Made by a program: the position numbers and the translations under genes. The notes under the pieces are model-generated. The model worked only from the letters and a program-made list of their open reading frames with translations, had not been told where the DNA came from and did no database searches. This document shows positions 24,786 to 33,287 of a stretch of 35,122 nt of DNA, piece by piece (position 1 is the first letter of the stretch; every line of letters starts with the position of its first letter). Source of the DNA: Marinilactibacillus psychrotolerans (lineage in GTDB: Bacteria > Bacillota > Bacilli > Lactobacillales > Carnobacteriaceae_A); contig NZ_FMZD01000025.1 of NCBI RefSeq assembly GCF_900101525.1, positions 1-35,122 of the forward strand, in the 5' to 3' direction.

Positions 24786-26936
24786 TCAGTTGATCAAATT
24801 GAATGAATGGGTTAATTCGATCGTACTATCTGCTCCTATTCCAAGTAGGAATTCTCCCGGATCGCTCTTTACAGTATGATCTGCATGTGTATATCTTAAT
24901 TGTTCTTCTGAGAGGGTGAAGTTTACTGTTCGACGCTCACCAGGTTGCAGGTTGATTTGTTTAAAATCATGTAATTCTTTTACTGGACGAACGACTTCTC
25001 CGACTTTATCACGAATATAGAGCTGAACGGTTTCTGTTCCTGCAGATACCCCCGTATTACGAACCACCACTGATGCTTCAATTGAATCTGCTGATGTAAT
25101 TTCAGTTTTTGATAATGTTAACTCTGTATACTCAAAGGTTGTATAAGATAATCCATATCCAAATGGATATAAGGGGGTGTTCTCGCTGTCTAAGTATTTA
25201 GATAAATACTTGTCAGCTGGTCCACCTTGTTCACTGGGTCTACCGGTATTATCCTGGTTATAAAAAATCGGAATTTGGCCAACGAAGCGTGGAAAGGTCA
25301 TAGATAACCTTCCTGATGGATTGATGACTCCATATAATAAGTTGACAATTGCTTCAGCTCCTTTTGAACCTGGGAACCAAGCTTCAACCAGACCATCTAC
25401 TAACGGCGTAACTTCAGAAAGATCCAGTGGTCTTCCATTAAATAAGACCGCAACAACTTTTTTATTTAACTTTCTTAATTCTTTTAATAGTTCGATTTGC
25501 ATTTTAGGAAGTTGAATATTGGTCCGACTAGTGGCTTCCCCGCTCATTTCAGAAGTTTCTCCTAAAGCTACTAAAACAGTATCTGCTTCTTGCAGTTCGG
25601 CTAGTAAAAAGCTCTGGGCTCCGTTAAATATTTCTGTTTCATCAATAACTTTAACGGTGTTTTTTCCTAAATGATGATCCATTGCCTCTTTGAGTGTAGG
25701 CGTTTTTGTTTTATCCCCTTTCCAAGACCAGGCGCCCAGTAAATCATGAGAATCTTTCATTGGACCGGTTAACACTACCTTTTCAGATTGCTTTAGTGGA
25801 AGTGCATTTTTATTTTCTAAGAGGACTAGTGATTTTTCTGCTGCTTTTAATGCTACCTTTTTGTTTTCTGAAGAGAAGATAGCTGTTTTTTCAGTTTCTG
25901 TATCGGCTCCTCGATAAGGGTTATCAAATAATCCCAGTTCTTCTTTTAAGACCAGTATGTTCATGACTGTTTCATCTAATAAAGTTTCTAAGTTTTTATC
26001 CGCTTTAACTAACTCTACTAAATGTTCGCTATAAGCAGCTGACATCATTTCAATGTCTACTCCTGCTTCTAAAGCTAATTCTGCAGCTTGTTTATTATCC
26101 TGCGCTACTCCATGAGGAACTAATTCTCCAATTGCTCCCCAGTCAGAAATCAAGACACCATTAAATTTCATTTCTTTTCTCAGTATCTCTCTCATTAGTC
26201 GTTTATTTCCTGTAGCCGGAATATTATCAATCGTGTTAAAAGCCGTCATCACTAATTTAGCTCCGGCCTCTATCCCTTCCTGATATGCAGGAAGATAATG
26301 TTCTCTGAAAGTATTTTCGTTTAAATCAACTGAATTGTAGTCTCGTCCCCCTCTTGGAGCTCCATATCCAGCAAAATGTTTTACACAAGCGGCTAATTTA
26401 GTTAAATCTTCTTTCAGATCCGTGCCTTGATAGCCTTCAACAAAAGCTCTGGCATAATGTTTATTTAAAGTCTTATCCTCTCCGGTAGATTCCAAGACTC
26501 TTCCCCATCTAGGATCTCTCACTAAGTCCACCATGGGAGAAAATGTTATATGAAGTCCTTGGGCTGCTGCTTCTTTTGCGGATATACTAGCCGTTTCTTT
26601 AATCAACTCTGGATCCCAAGTTGCGCCTAGTCCAAGCGGAATTGGGAAGATAGTGTGATCGCCATGGATTATATCCGCCATAAATAACAACGGGATAGAT
26701 AGTCGGTGTTTTTCCATATATTCTTTTTGTAATTTAATTGTTTTCTCAGCACCCGTAACGCCTAACACTGAACCAACCTGAAACTTTTTCTCTTCTGTCA
26801 TTGCCATCTCATTCATTGGTCCGGTAATATCTTCTGTCTCCTCTGAAAAGAAATCAGCGGATAACTGAATCGTCTGTCCTACTTTTTCTTCAATTGTCAT
26901 TTGATTAAAAAGTTTTCTTAATTCTGTTGTAAGCAT
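24786..26936 (-). CDS. GH3 beta-glucosidase, probably acting on beta-1,2-gluco-oligosaccharides
   Basis: The 716-residue protein has the GH3 TIM barrel with nucleophile D265 (LISDWGAI) and KHFAGYGAPRGGRDYN. The alpha/beta sandwich carries SGEATSR, where E467 is the likely acid/base, and a C-terminal fibronectin III-like domain follows (about 610-715, VRNTGVSAGTETVQLYI). No signal peptide, so it works on imported sugars, releasing glucose from the non-reducing end. A GH3 enzyme that prefers 1,2-beta-oligoglucans (Lin1840) neighbours the Listeria phosphorylase, which supports that specificity here. GAGGAG precedes the ATG at 26936. It is 24 bp after the second permease and 42 bp before the GH94 gene. 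Confidence 0.92.
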   Translation of the reverse strand: MLTTELRKLFNQMTIEEKVGQTIQLSADFFSEETEDITGPMNEMAMTEEKKFQVGSVLGVTGAEKTIKLQKEYMEKHRLSIPLLFMADIIHGDHTIFPIPLGLGATWDPELIKETASISAKEAAAQGLHITFSPMVDLVRDPRWGRVLESTGEDKTLNKHYARAFVEGYQGTDLKEDLTKLAACVKHFAGYGAPRGGRDYNSVDLNENTFREHYLPAYQEGIEAGAKLVMTAFNTIDNIPATGNKRLMREILRKEMKFNGVLISDWGAIGELVPHGVAQDNKQAAELALEAGVDIEMMSAAYSEHLVELVKADKNLETLLDETVMNILVLKEELGLFDNPYRGADTETEKTAIFSSENKKVALKAAEKSLVLLENKNALPLKQSEKVVLTGPMKDSHDLLGAWSWKGDKTKTPTLKEAMDHHLGKNTVKVIDETEIFNGAQSFLLAELQEADTVLVALGETSEMSGEATSRTNIQLPKMQIELLKELRKLNKKVVAVLFNGRPLDLSEVTPLVDGLVEAWFPGSKGAEAIVNLLYGVINPSGRLSMTFPRFVGQIPIFYNQDNTGRPSEQGGPADKYLSKYLDSENTPLYPFGYGLSYTTFEYTELTLSKTEITSADSIEASVVVRNTGVSAGTETVQLYIRDKVGEVVRPVKELHDFKQINLQPGERRTVNFTLSEEQLRYTHADHTVKSDPGEFLLGIGADSTIELTHSFNLIN

Positions 26937-26960
26937 ATTAATCTCCTCAAACTCCCTTTT

Positions 26961-27782
26961 TTATTTACCACCTGAGATATTAAATCCAGTTAAAATGTAT
27001 TTCTGGAAGATAATAAATATTATCAGGATCGGAATAACCATAAACGCAGCACCTGCCATTTGCAGTGCATAGTTGGTTCCATGCTGACCTTGGAGTAATT
27101 GCAGCCCTACTGACAAAGTATAGAAACTTTGATCATTCGCTATGATCAATGGCCATAGGAATGAATTCCAGCCCGCAATAAATGTTAAAATTCCTTGAAC
27201 TGCAATAATCGGTTTAGATAATGGCAGCGCTACTCTGAAAAATACATAAAAGTCACTTGCACCGTCAAGTCTTGCTGCTTCAAAAAATTCTTCTGAAATA
27301 TTTGAGAAAAATTGTCTGAATAAGAATATTCCGAAAGCTCCAGTAAGTCCCGGAAGTACGATTCCTAAGTAAGTATTGGTCAACCCCATTTGATTTAAAA
27401 GTAAATAAACGGGAATCATCGTTACTTGGCCTGGAATCATCATGGTTGCTAATACTAAAAGAAATAAAAAGTTCTTAAACTTAAAGTCATAATGTGCAAA
27501 CGCAAAACCAGCCATAGCATTTAAAAATAGTCCTACAAAACCTAGAGCTGTAATAATCGCTGTGTTAACCAAGTACACATCAAAATTCAATCGCTCAAAT
27601 AGTTCTCTAAAATTATCAAATGTCCATTCATTTGGAAATAAACTCGGCTGAGTCGATACGATTTCTGGATTTGTCTTAAATGCTGATAGAATCATCCATG
27701 CAAAAGGAATGACTGTAATTAACCCCCAGAGACTTAAAACAATTCCAATTATAATTTTTAATTTTTTATCAATATTTATCAT
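26961..27782 (-). CDS. ABC sugar transporter permease, MalG type
   Basis: The 273-residue protein has six transmembrane helices and the cytoplasmic EAA loop EAARLDGASDFYVFFRVALPLSKP (about residues 167-190) that docks the ATPase. It is the second permease of a CUT1-type importer. The ATG at 27782 follows AAGGGG. It begins 15 bp after the first permease. No ATPase gene is in the operon, which is usual where one MsmK-like ATPase serves several importers. Confidence 0.93.
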   Translation of the reverse strand: MINIDKKLKIIIGIVLSLWGLITVIPFAWMILSAFKTNPEIVSTQPSLFPNEWTFDNFRELFERLNFDVYLVNTAIITALGFVGLFLNAMAGFAFAHYDFKFKNFLFLLVLATMMIPGQVTMIPVYLLLNQMGLTNTYLGIVLPGLTGAFGIFLFRQFFSNISEEFFEAARLDGASDFYVFFRVALPLSKPIIAVQGILTFIAGWNSFLWPLIIANDQSFYTLSVGLQLLQGQHGTNYALQMAGAAFMVIPILIIFIIFQKYILTGFNISGGK

Positions 27783-27797
27783 TTATATCCCCTTCTC

Positions 27798-28676
27798 TTA
27801 GTCAGCACGTCTTTGCAATCTCAGTTGAAGCATAGTCGCTAGGATAATAACTATGAATAACAGTAACGACCCTGCAGCTGCATATCCAAACTGGTTATTT
27901 TGGAATCCATTGCGGTAAATAAACAAAGCTACACTTGTGGTGCTGTTTAGTGGACCACCTTCAGTCATTACAAAAGGCTCCTCGAAGAACTGTAGCCATC
28001 CGATAATTGTAGTGATCGTTACAAAGAATGTTGAGAATTTCAGCTGTGGGATAGTGATATACCAGATTTGTTCCAACCTGGTCGCACCATCAAGTTCCGC
28101 AGCTTCATACATTGTCCGAGGAATGTTCTGCAATGCTGCTGAAAAAATCAGCATATTTATTCCGATCCCTCTCCAGACTGCTAAGATAATTAATGAAATT
28201 TTAGAAAATTCTGTACTTGTCAACCAGCCAATTGGTCCGATACCGACAGTTCCTAAAACTTGATTAATTAGTCCGATGCTTTCACTTGGATTGAACAGGA
28301 AAGCCCAAACAATCGCAACCGCTACTATGTTGGTAATAGAGGGAGAATAAAATACGACTCTCATAAAAGAGAAATATTTTGACTGGCCCATGTTAATCAG
28401 AATAGCAATCGTCAGCGAGAAAAGAATAACTAACGGTACACCGAAGATGACATAGAATAAGGTATTTGTAATAGATTGTAAAAACACCTTATCTTGCAAG
28501 ATATTCTGATAGTTCTCTATTCCAAGAAAATTGATTCGAGAAAAATCGGCTAGCCCTGCTAGACTCATATCTGTAAAACTGATAACTAAAGCAATCAGAA
28601 TCGGGAATATCGAAAACATCAACAATAAAATGATTGCAGGTGCTATAAAAAAATATGGTGCTTTTTTGCTTTTCAT
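27798..28676 (-). CDS. ABC sugar transporter permease, MalF type
   Basis: The 292-residue protein opens MKSKKAPYFFIAPAIILLLMFSIFPI and has six transmembrane helices with the EAA loop EAAELDGATRLEQIWYITIPQL (about residues 193-214). It pairs with the MalG-type permease. The ATG at 28676 is set by GAGAGG nine bases upstream; earlier in-frame ATGs sit on top of that site. A stem-loop separates it from the binding-protein gene. Confidence 0.93.
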   Translation of the reverse strand: MKSKKAPYFFIAPAIILLLMFSIFPILIALVISFTDMSLAGLADFSRINFLGIENYQNILQDKVFLQSITNTLFYVIFGVPLVILFSLTIAILINMGQSKYFSFMRVVFYSPSITNIVAVAIVWAFLFNPSESIGLINQVLGTVGIGPIGWLTSTEFSKISLIILAVWRGIGINMLIFSAALQNIPRTMYEAAELDGATRLEQIWYITIPQLKFSTFFVTITTIIGWLQFFEEPFVMTEGGPLNSTTSVALFIYRNGFQNNQFGYAAAGSLLLFIVIILATMLQLRLQRRAD

Positions 28677-28701
28677 ATAAAACATCCTCTCTAAAATCAA
28701 A

Positions 28702-28740
28702 ATTCAGAGAATGAATAAAAATCTATCCGATTCTCTGAAT
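28702..28740 (-). promoter_or_regulatory. Intercistronic stem-loop between binding-protein and permease genes
   Basis: Perfect 11-bp arms ATTCAGAGAAT / ATTCTCTGAAT with a 17-base loop lie in the 77-bp gap. No strong T-run follows. Such hairpins often protect the upstream mRNA and give more binding protein than permease. Confidence 0.6.
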
Positions 28741-28753
28741 GTATGAACTTTTA

Positions 28754-30001
28754 CTATTCTATGATTGTTTTAACTTCTTCATTCAAGTTATCTAATGTTT
28801 CTTGAATATCTGCTCCACCAACCATAATTTGTTCAAAGCTAGACAGATAGGCTTGAGACATTCTATCCCATCCTTCAATTAAAGGCATGTGTTCTGAGTT
28901 TTCAAGTTGTTCTCCGAATACAGCAATTTTTTCATCTTGGAATGGTTCTTCTTCCCATGCTTCCACCAATGCTGGTAATGAACTGGTTGTATCATAATAA
29001 GTCATTAGGCTATCTACACTAACCATGTGTTCAATTAAGTCCATCGCTTCATCTGGATGATCACTACTACTCCAAACAGCTAAGTTTGCTCCCCCTGTGT
29101 TTGACACGTTGCTTACCGGTCCTTCTGGTAAGGTACGGATATCCCACTTGCCTTCGATATCTGTTGTCTGATCTTCAATCATTGAAATTGACCAAGGCCC
29201 ACTGATGAACATTGGTACGATTCCCTCTCCACCGAAACTTTGCGATAGTTCAATACCAAGATCCTGATTTGTAGTTGCTCCTGCTTCAACAAAGCTGTGC
29301 AAGTATTCAATCGCTTCAACAAATTCCGGCTCATTCAGCACCGGTTCTCCTGCTTCATTGATAATTTCTGAGCCATTTTGTTTAGCAAACATTGGTCCAA
29401 AAGTCTGTTCCTTAAGATTGATATCAAATCCGTACATGTTATCTCCACGTTCAGACAATTTCACTGCTGCATCATATAATTCTTCCCAGTTACTTGGTCC
29501 TTCAGGATAACCAACTTCTTCCAACAAGTCTGTTCTATAATATAAAGCTCGTGTTTCTGTATACCATGGAACCCCATAATAGTTATCATCAAACATGGTT
29601 GTTGCTACGTTTCCTTCAAAAAAGTTCTCTGGAGAAAGTGCATCACTTGATTCTATATAATCGCTGATATCAAGTAGTGCACCTGCATCCGTAAATTCAG
29701 CCATATAGGTTGAACCCATTTGTACAACATCGGGACCTTCACCGGAAGCTACAGCCGTTAATAGACGGTCATGTGCCGCTGACCAAGGGATACTTTGTAA
29801 ATCCACTTCTATTCCTGTTTCTTCAGTATACGCATCAAAAATCGGTTGTACGGTTTCGTTTCCGTCTCCCATCATCCAAACGGATAAAGTATCTGATGAT
29901 TCTTCAGAACCGCTTTCCTCATCTCCATTACCACAAGCTGCTAATAAGCTTAAAGATAATAAAGAAGTTGTTCCTAATAACAATTTATTTATTTTAACCA
30001 T
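28754..30001 (-). CDS. ABC transporter sugar-binding lipoprotein (CUT1 family)
   Basis: The 415-residue protein has a lipoprotein signal with lipobox LLAAC and modified C23, then an acidic linker (GNGDEESGSEESSD). The family 1 solute-binding fold follows (VWMMGDGNETVQPIFDAYTEETGIEVD; ASGEGPDVVQMGSTYMAEF; FISGPWSISMI). It is anchored outside the membrane and passes oligosaccharide to the two permeases. The Listeria locus with the related phosphorylase has a binding protein for sophoro-oligosaccharides (Lin1841), the likely ligand class here. AGGAGG precedes the ATG. A LacI-type palindrome lies in its promoter. Confidence 0.92.
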   Translation of the reverse strand: MVKINKLLLGTTSLLSLSLLAACGNGDEESGSEESSDTLSVWMMGDGNETVQPIFDAYTEETGIEVDLQSIPWSAAHDRLLTAVASGEGPDVVQMGSTYMAEFTDAGALLDISDYIESSDALSPENFFEGNVATTMFDDNYYGVPWYTETRALYYRTDLLEEVGYPEGPSNWEELYDAAVKLSERGDNMYGFDINLKEQTFGPMFAKQNGSEIINEAGEPVLNEPEFVEAIEYLHSFVEAGATTNQDLGIELSQSFGGEGIVPMFISGPWSISMIEDQTTDIEGKWDIRTLPEGPVSNVSNTGGANLAVWSSSDHPDEAMDLIEHMVSVDSLMTYYDTTSSLPALVEAWEEEPFQDEKIAVFGEQLENSEHMPLIEGWDRMSQAYLSSFEQIMVGGADIQETLDNLNEEVKTIIE

Positions 30002-30048
30002 GATAAATTCCTCCTAATAGGTGTGTCTTTCTTTAATAAACCAATTAA

Positions 30049-30076
30049 ATTCTATTCGAAACGTTTCGATAAAGAA
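30049..30076 (-). promoter_or_regulatory. Promoter of the sugar-locus operon
   Basis: On the minus strand TTCTTT and TAGAAT are spaced by 16 bp, with the palindrome 30056-30069 filling the spacer. A repressor there would block RNA polymerase. The -35 is weak. Confidence 0.5.
30056..30069. promoter_or_regulatory. LacI-type operator 1
   Basis: TCGAAACGTTTCGA is a perfect 14-bp palindrome with central CG, 55-68 bp upstream of the binding-protein start. An identical copy is at 30882-30895; shared flanks (TTCGATAAA and similar) extend the match on one side. Confidence 0.75.
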
Positions 30077-30122
30077 TTAAAAAAATTATGGCTTTTTTTA
30101 TTTTATTAATCTTTTCATTAAA

Positions 30123-30863
30123 CTATAACGTTAACCATTCTAACGCTGGAATAATCTGCTGATTCCAGAATGTCCAATTATGGTCTCCTTCACTTTCAAC
30201 ATAATGATGTTCAATTTCTTGTGCTTTCAAATAATGATGAAATTCTAGGTTGTCTTGATAAAGAAAATCACTAGTTCCACAAGCCATATAAAGATCTGGC
30301 TGGGTTTTGTTTTCAGTAATCAGTTGATACAAATCCATTGTATCTGGCATATCATTTACATTTTCTGAGCCAATCAGCACTCTCATAATTCTGTCTGGGT
30401 AAGTATGTTTAGGATTACTAAAATCCTTTCGTAAAATTCTGCTAGATAAAGCTACAACTTTTCCAAATGTTTCGTTGTAATACAATCCGTTTCTCAAAGC
30501 CCCATAACCGCCCATTGATAATCCTGCGATCCATGTTTCTTTAAAATCTCTAGACAATGGAAAAAGGCTCCTCGTTTCTTTTACTAATTCCTCGCCTATA
30601 AATTTACCGTATTGCATGCCATTTGGATGATCTACATAATAACTATTTTCACCTGATGGCATAATTACTGCGATATTGTATCTCTCCGCTAATTGTTCTA
30701 TATTACCAGCATAAAACCAGTCTTTCCGATCTCCGCTGTATCCATGTAGTAAGTATAAAGTTTTTAATGACTTTTCCTTTCTACTTTTTTCAGGAATAAT
30801 AGCAGAATAACTAACTTTTCTAGAAAGATTCTCTGAAAAGAAAGTCGCATCAATCGTTGTCAT
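30123..30863 (-). CDS. EstA-like carboxylesterase (esterase D/CE1-type fold), operator-controlled copy
   Basis: The 246-residue alpha/beta hydrolase has YLLHGYSGDRKDW (oxyanion region), nucleophile Ser in AGLSMGGYGAL (about residue 120), a late Asp in CGTSDFLYQD, and His in EGDHNW. It resembles the tributyrin esterase EstA of lactic acid bacteria and acetyl-sugar esterases. No signal peptide. I start it at the ATG at 30863, downstream of AAAGGAAG and of the operator; earlier in-frame starts would lie upstream of the promoter's transcription start. Within the sugar locus it may remove acyl groups from imported oligosaccharides. It is paralogous to the next gene. Confidence 0.88.
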   Translation of the reverse strand: MTTIDATFFSENLSRKVSYSAIIPEKSRKEKSLKTLYLLHGYSGDRKDWFYAGNIEQLAERYNIAVIMPSGENSYYVDHPNGMQYGKFIGEELVKETRSLFPLSRDFKETWIAGLSMGGYGALRNGLYYNETFGKVVALSSRILRKDFSNPKHTYPDRIMRVLIGSENVNDMPDTMDLYQLITENKTQPDLYMACGTSDFLYQDNLEFHHYLKAQEIEHHYVESEGDHNWTFWNQQIIPALEWLTL

Positions 30864-30881
30864 AAAACTATGCACTTCCTT

Positions 30882-30895
30882 TCGAAACGTTTCGA
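30882..30895. promoter_or_regulatory. LacI-type operator 2
   Basis: A second, identical TCGAAACGTTTCGA, 19 bp upstream of the esterase start and just downstream of its -10 box, a classic repression position. Confidence 0.78.
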
Positions 30896-30902
30896 TAAAT
30901 GA

Positions 30903-30931
30903 ATTATATAAAACCAAAATATATTTTGCAA
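30903..30931 (-). promoter_or_regulatory. Sigma-A promoter of the operator-controlled esterase
   Basis: On the minus strand TTGCAA and TATAAT are spaced exactly 17 bp. Transcription would start about at the edge of operator 2. Confidence 0.78.
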
Positions 30932-31005
30932 GCCTTTTCTTTTTTTATGAGTGTTCTCTAATAAAATTGATTTATTCGATATTTTTAAGTGCCTACTCCT
31001 TTCTA

Positions 31006-31785
31006 TTATAAAACCATCCACTCAATTGCTTTCTCAATATATTGATCCCAAAAATCCCATTTATGTTCTCCCGTTGAGGCTTTATATAGATGATTGATCT
31101 GCTTATCTTTTAAAAATTGATGAAATAGAAGACTATCTTCGTAAATAAAATCTTCTGTCCCGCATGCAATAAATAGTTCTGGAATATTACCTCGTAAAAC
31201 AAGCTCATAGATATCCATATCTGGATTTAAGTCTTGATAAGACTTGCTGCCAGTAATGTATTGAAGATGTCGATTCATCCGATCATCTTTAGATAAATCA
31301 TGAATAACGTCCTTTTTTGTTAGAATTCTACTTGAAAATGCAGTTATCTTTGAAAAATTCTCATTGTAAATTAGACCATTTCTTAGTGCTCCATAACCTC
31401 CCATGGATAAACCCGCTATCCATGTATCTTCTCTTTTGGTAGATAAATTAAATAAATGTCTAGTTTCATTTACCAATTCTTGTCCAATAAATCTTCCGTA
31501 AAAATCTCCATTATTATGATCAACATAAAAACTATTTTCTCCAGAAGGCATAATCACTGCTATAGAATGTTTAGTTGCTAATTCTACTATTCGTGTATTC
31601 TGTATCCAATCTTCATGGTTTCCGTCCCAACCATGAAGCAGATAAAGTGTTCTAAAAGGACCTTCATTTTTGTATTCGTCTATCCGTGGATCATAAATAG
31701 ATTTTGTGCTTGAAGGGATAATTGCCGAAAAAGAAACTTTCCTCATTAATTCTTTAGATTGCATCGTACCTGTAAAAGTTGCCAT
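31006..31785 (-). CDS. EstA-like carboxylesterase, second tandem copy
   Basis: The 259-residue protein is clearly related to the next esterase: YLLHGWDGNHEDW, VIMPSGENSFYVDHNNGDFYG, AGLSMGGYGALRNGL with the nucleophile Ser, CGTEDFIYED and TGEHKWDF for the Asp and His. It has a longer strand insert near residues 29-40 (STKSIYDPRIDEYKNEG). Two adjacent ATGs exist; the second (31785) is better spaced from GGAGG. No LacI-type palindrome was found upstream, so its control may differ from its neighbour. About 140 bp separate the two esterase genes. Confidence 0.87.
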   Translation of the reverse strand: MATFTGTMQSKELMRKVSFSAIIPSSTKSIYDPRIDEYKNEGPFRTLYLLHGWDGNHEDWIQNTRIVELATKHSIAVIMPSGENSFYVDHNNGDFYGRFIGQELVNETRHLFNLSTKREDTWIAGLSMGGYGALRNGLIYNENFSKITAFSSRILTKKDVIHDLSKDDRMNRHLQYITGSKSYQDLNPDMDIYELVLRGNIPELFIACGTEDFIYEDSLLFHQFLKDKQINHLYKASTGEHKWDFWDQYIEKAIEWMVL

Positions 31786-31954
31786 CATTTTCCTCCAGAT
31801 TTTTTATTTTATATTGAGTAGTTTAGTTGTTCCGACTTGATAGCGCAACCATTTTTATTAAAAGAAAAGATAACCAGAAAAGGGTCACCTTTATTCCTTT
31901 AATTTGAATGTATAAATTAAAAGTTCACAAAGCTTACGCATAAGCAGCATTTTA

Positions 31955-32377
31955 TTATGCTTGGTTTACTTCTTCTCCGTTCAAGACGACCTTATAAGAC
32001 AATTCAGCTTTTAATGAATTAGCTACGGAACAATATTTGTCATTACTCAAGTTTACAGCTCTCCAAATTCGACTTGCAGGTACATCGCCATCCACATGGA
32101 CTGTAACTTGTATTTTTTTAAAGTATTTTGGCGGTTCTTCGTTTCGCTCTCCGTCTGTTTCTAATTCAATACGTTCGATCTTTTCCTGGTATGGTTTTAG
32201 TATCATAAATATATCAATTCCCATACAACCTGCTAAACTCCCTAGTAAGGCTTCCATAGGAGAAACTCCCTCACCATTCCCCCCTGCTGTTGTCCCAGCA
32301 TCCATTGGTAAATCATATCCTTTTCCATTATCCATTGTAAATGCAAATCCGCCTTGCCATTTTGTTGATACTTTCAT
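31955..32377 (-). CDS. OsmC/Ohr-family protein
   Basis: The 140-residue protein has the two reactive cysteines of the family, in LAGCMGID (about residue 51) and KYCSVAN (about 115), with GVSPMEALLGSLAGC between strand and helix. OsmC/Ohr proteins reduce organic peroxides; this shorter type resembles YhfA. The ATG at 32377 has GGAG eight bases upstream; the GTG at 32386 overlaps that site. Likely -10 TATAAT lies at 32407-32412 on the minus strand. Single gene. Confidence 0.88.
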   Translation of the reverse strand: MKVSTKWQGGFAFTMDNGKGYDLPMDAGTTAGGNGEGVSPMEALLGSLAGCMGIDIFMILKPYQEKIERIELETDGERNEEPPKYFKKIQVTVHVDGDVPASRIWRAVNLSNDKYCSVANSLKAELSYKVVLNGEEVNQA

Positions 32378-32458
32378 ATTATTCACTCCATATTTTTTGT
32401 ATGTCCATTATAAATCAACTGTGCTTACTTTTCCATAGTTCAATATCTATCTATTTTT

Positions 32459-32488
32459 TTACCAATTTTTATAAAATTCTGTTATAAT
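32459..32488 (+). promoter_or_regulatory. Promoter of the GNAT gene at 32557
   Basis: TTACCA and TATAAT are spaced 18 bp. The dyad at 32491-32508 begins two bases after the -10. Confidence 0.55.
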
Positions 32489-32490
32489 TA

Positions 32491-32508
32491 TAGAGTTGCT
32501 AAACTCTA
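32491..32508. promoter_or_regulatory. Dyad at the GNAT transcription start
   Basis: TAGAGTT-GCTA-AACTCTA, 7-bp perfect arms, directly follows the -10 box. It may be an operator or the hairpin at the 5' end of the mRNA. Confidence 0.45.
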
Positions 32509-32556
32509 CAATGGGTTTTGGATAAATTTTATTTCAACAGAAAGGTGACTAGAGCC

Positions 32557-33072
32557 ATGTTTAGACTAGAACAAATTGGGATTAAACAAGTACAAGTCTT
32601 AAAAGATATTAGTATTGAAACTTTTACCGATACATTTGCAGAAGCAAATGATCCTACTCATATGAAAGAGTATATCAATAATCATTATACTTTAGAGAAA
32701 TTAACCAAAGAATTCAGTCATCCTCATTCTGAGTTTTACTTTATTTTCCAGGATTCCGTTATAGCTGGGTACTTGAAGATTAATCGAGATACTGCTCAAA
32801 CGGAACATACTCATATAAATAGTTTAGAAATTGAGAGAATCTATATAAGAACCCCGTTTAAAAGAATGGGTTTAGGTAAACTACTGATTCAAAAAGCTTC
32901 TGAAAGAGCTCATGCTATGCATCTAGATTCTATCTGGCTTGGAGTATGGGAAGAAAATTTACAAGCACTGCAATTTTATAATAAAATGGGTTTTAAACAA
33001 GCAGGTTCACATTCCTTCTTCTTGGGAAGTGATAAACAAACTGATCTTATTTTAAAAAAAATTTTAACTTAA
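32557..33072 (+). CDS. GNAT acetyltransferase, PaiA-like
   Basis: The 171-residue protein shows ERIYIRTPFKRMGLGKLLIQKA, the acetyl-CoA loop, and GVWEENLQALQFYNKMGFKQAG, with a DTFAEANDPTHMKEYINNHYT opening typical of PaiA-like N-acetyltransferases, some of which act on polyamines. The ATG at 32557 has AAAGGTGA upstream; the in-frame TTG at 32518 has none. Confidence 0.87.
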   Translation: MFRLEQIGIKQVQVLKDISIETFTDTFAEANDPTHMKEYINNHYTLEKLTKEFSHPHSEFYFIFQDSVIAGYLKINRDTAQTEHTHINSLEIERIYIRTPFKRMGLGKLLIQKASERAHAMHLDSIWLGVWEENLQALQFYNKMGFKQAGSHSFFLGSDKQTDLILKKILT

Positions 33073-33135
33073 CGAATTTATTTAGTAATAAAATTATAAG
33101 GAAATATTCTTAAAGTTAATCTTTCAATTTATCCT

Positions 33136-33209
33136 GACTCTATAGCTCAGTAGGATAGAGCAAGTGCCTCCTAAGCACTAGGTCGTGGGTTCGATTCCCT
33201 CTAGAGTCG
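33136..33209 (+). tRNA. tRNA-Arg (anticodon CCU)
   Basis: The acceptor arms GACTCTA / TAGAGTC pair perfectly with discriminator G. The D arm GCTCAGTAGGATAGAGC, anticodon arm AGTGC-CTCCTAA-GCACT (anticodon CCT), and T arm with GGTTCGATTCC are all in place. CCA is not encoded. It reads AGG codons. Confidence 0.97.
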
Positions 33210-33240
33210 TTTAATTCTTTTTTTTCCAATAAACTGAATA

Positions 33241-33287
33241 AAAAAGCACAAATCAATTATTTAACAAAAAGTTGATTTGTGCTTTTT
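33241..33287 (+). terminator. Terminator after tRNA-Arg
   Basis: A perfect 16-bp stem (AAAAAGCACAAATCAA / TTGATTTGTGCTTTTT, 15-base loop) ends in five T. Confidence 0.9.

Noticed and set aside
31932-31945. GCTTA-CGCA-TAAGC hairpin as OsmC terminator
   Set aside because: The stem is only 5 bp and the following T-run on the minus strand is interrupted.
32037-32438. 133-codon plus-strand ORF opposite the OsmC gene
   Set aside because: Antisense shadow; the OsmC protein has clear conserved cysteines and a ribosome site.
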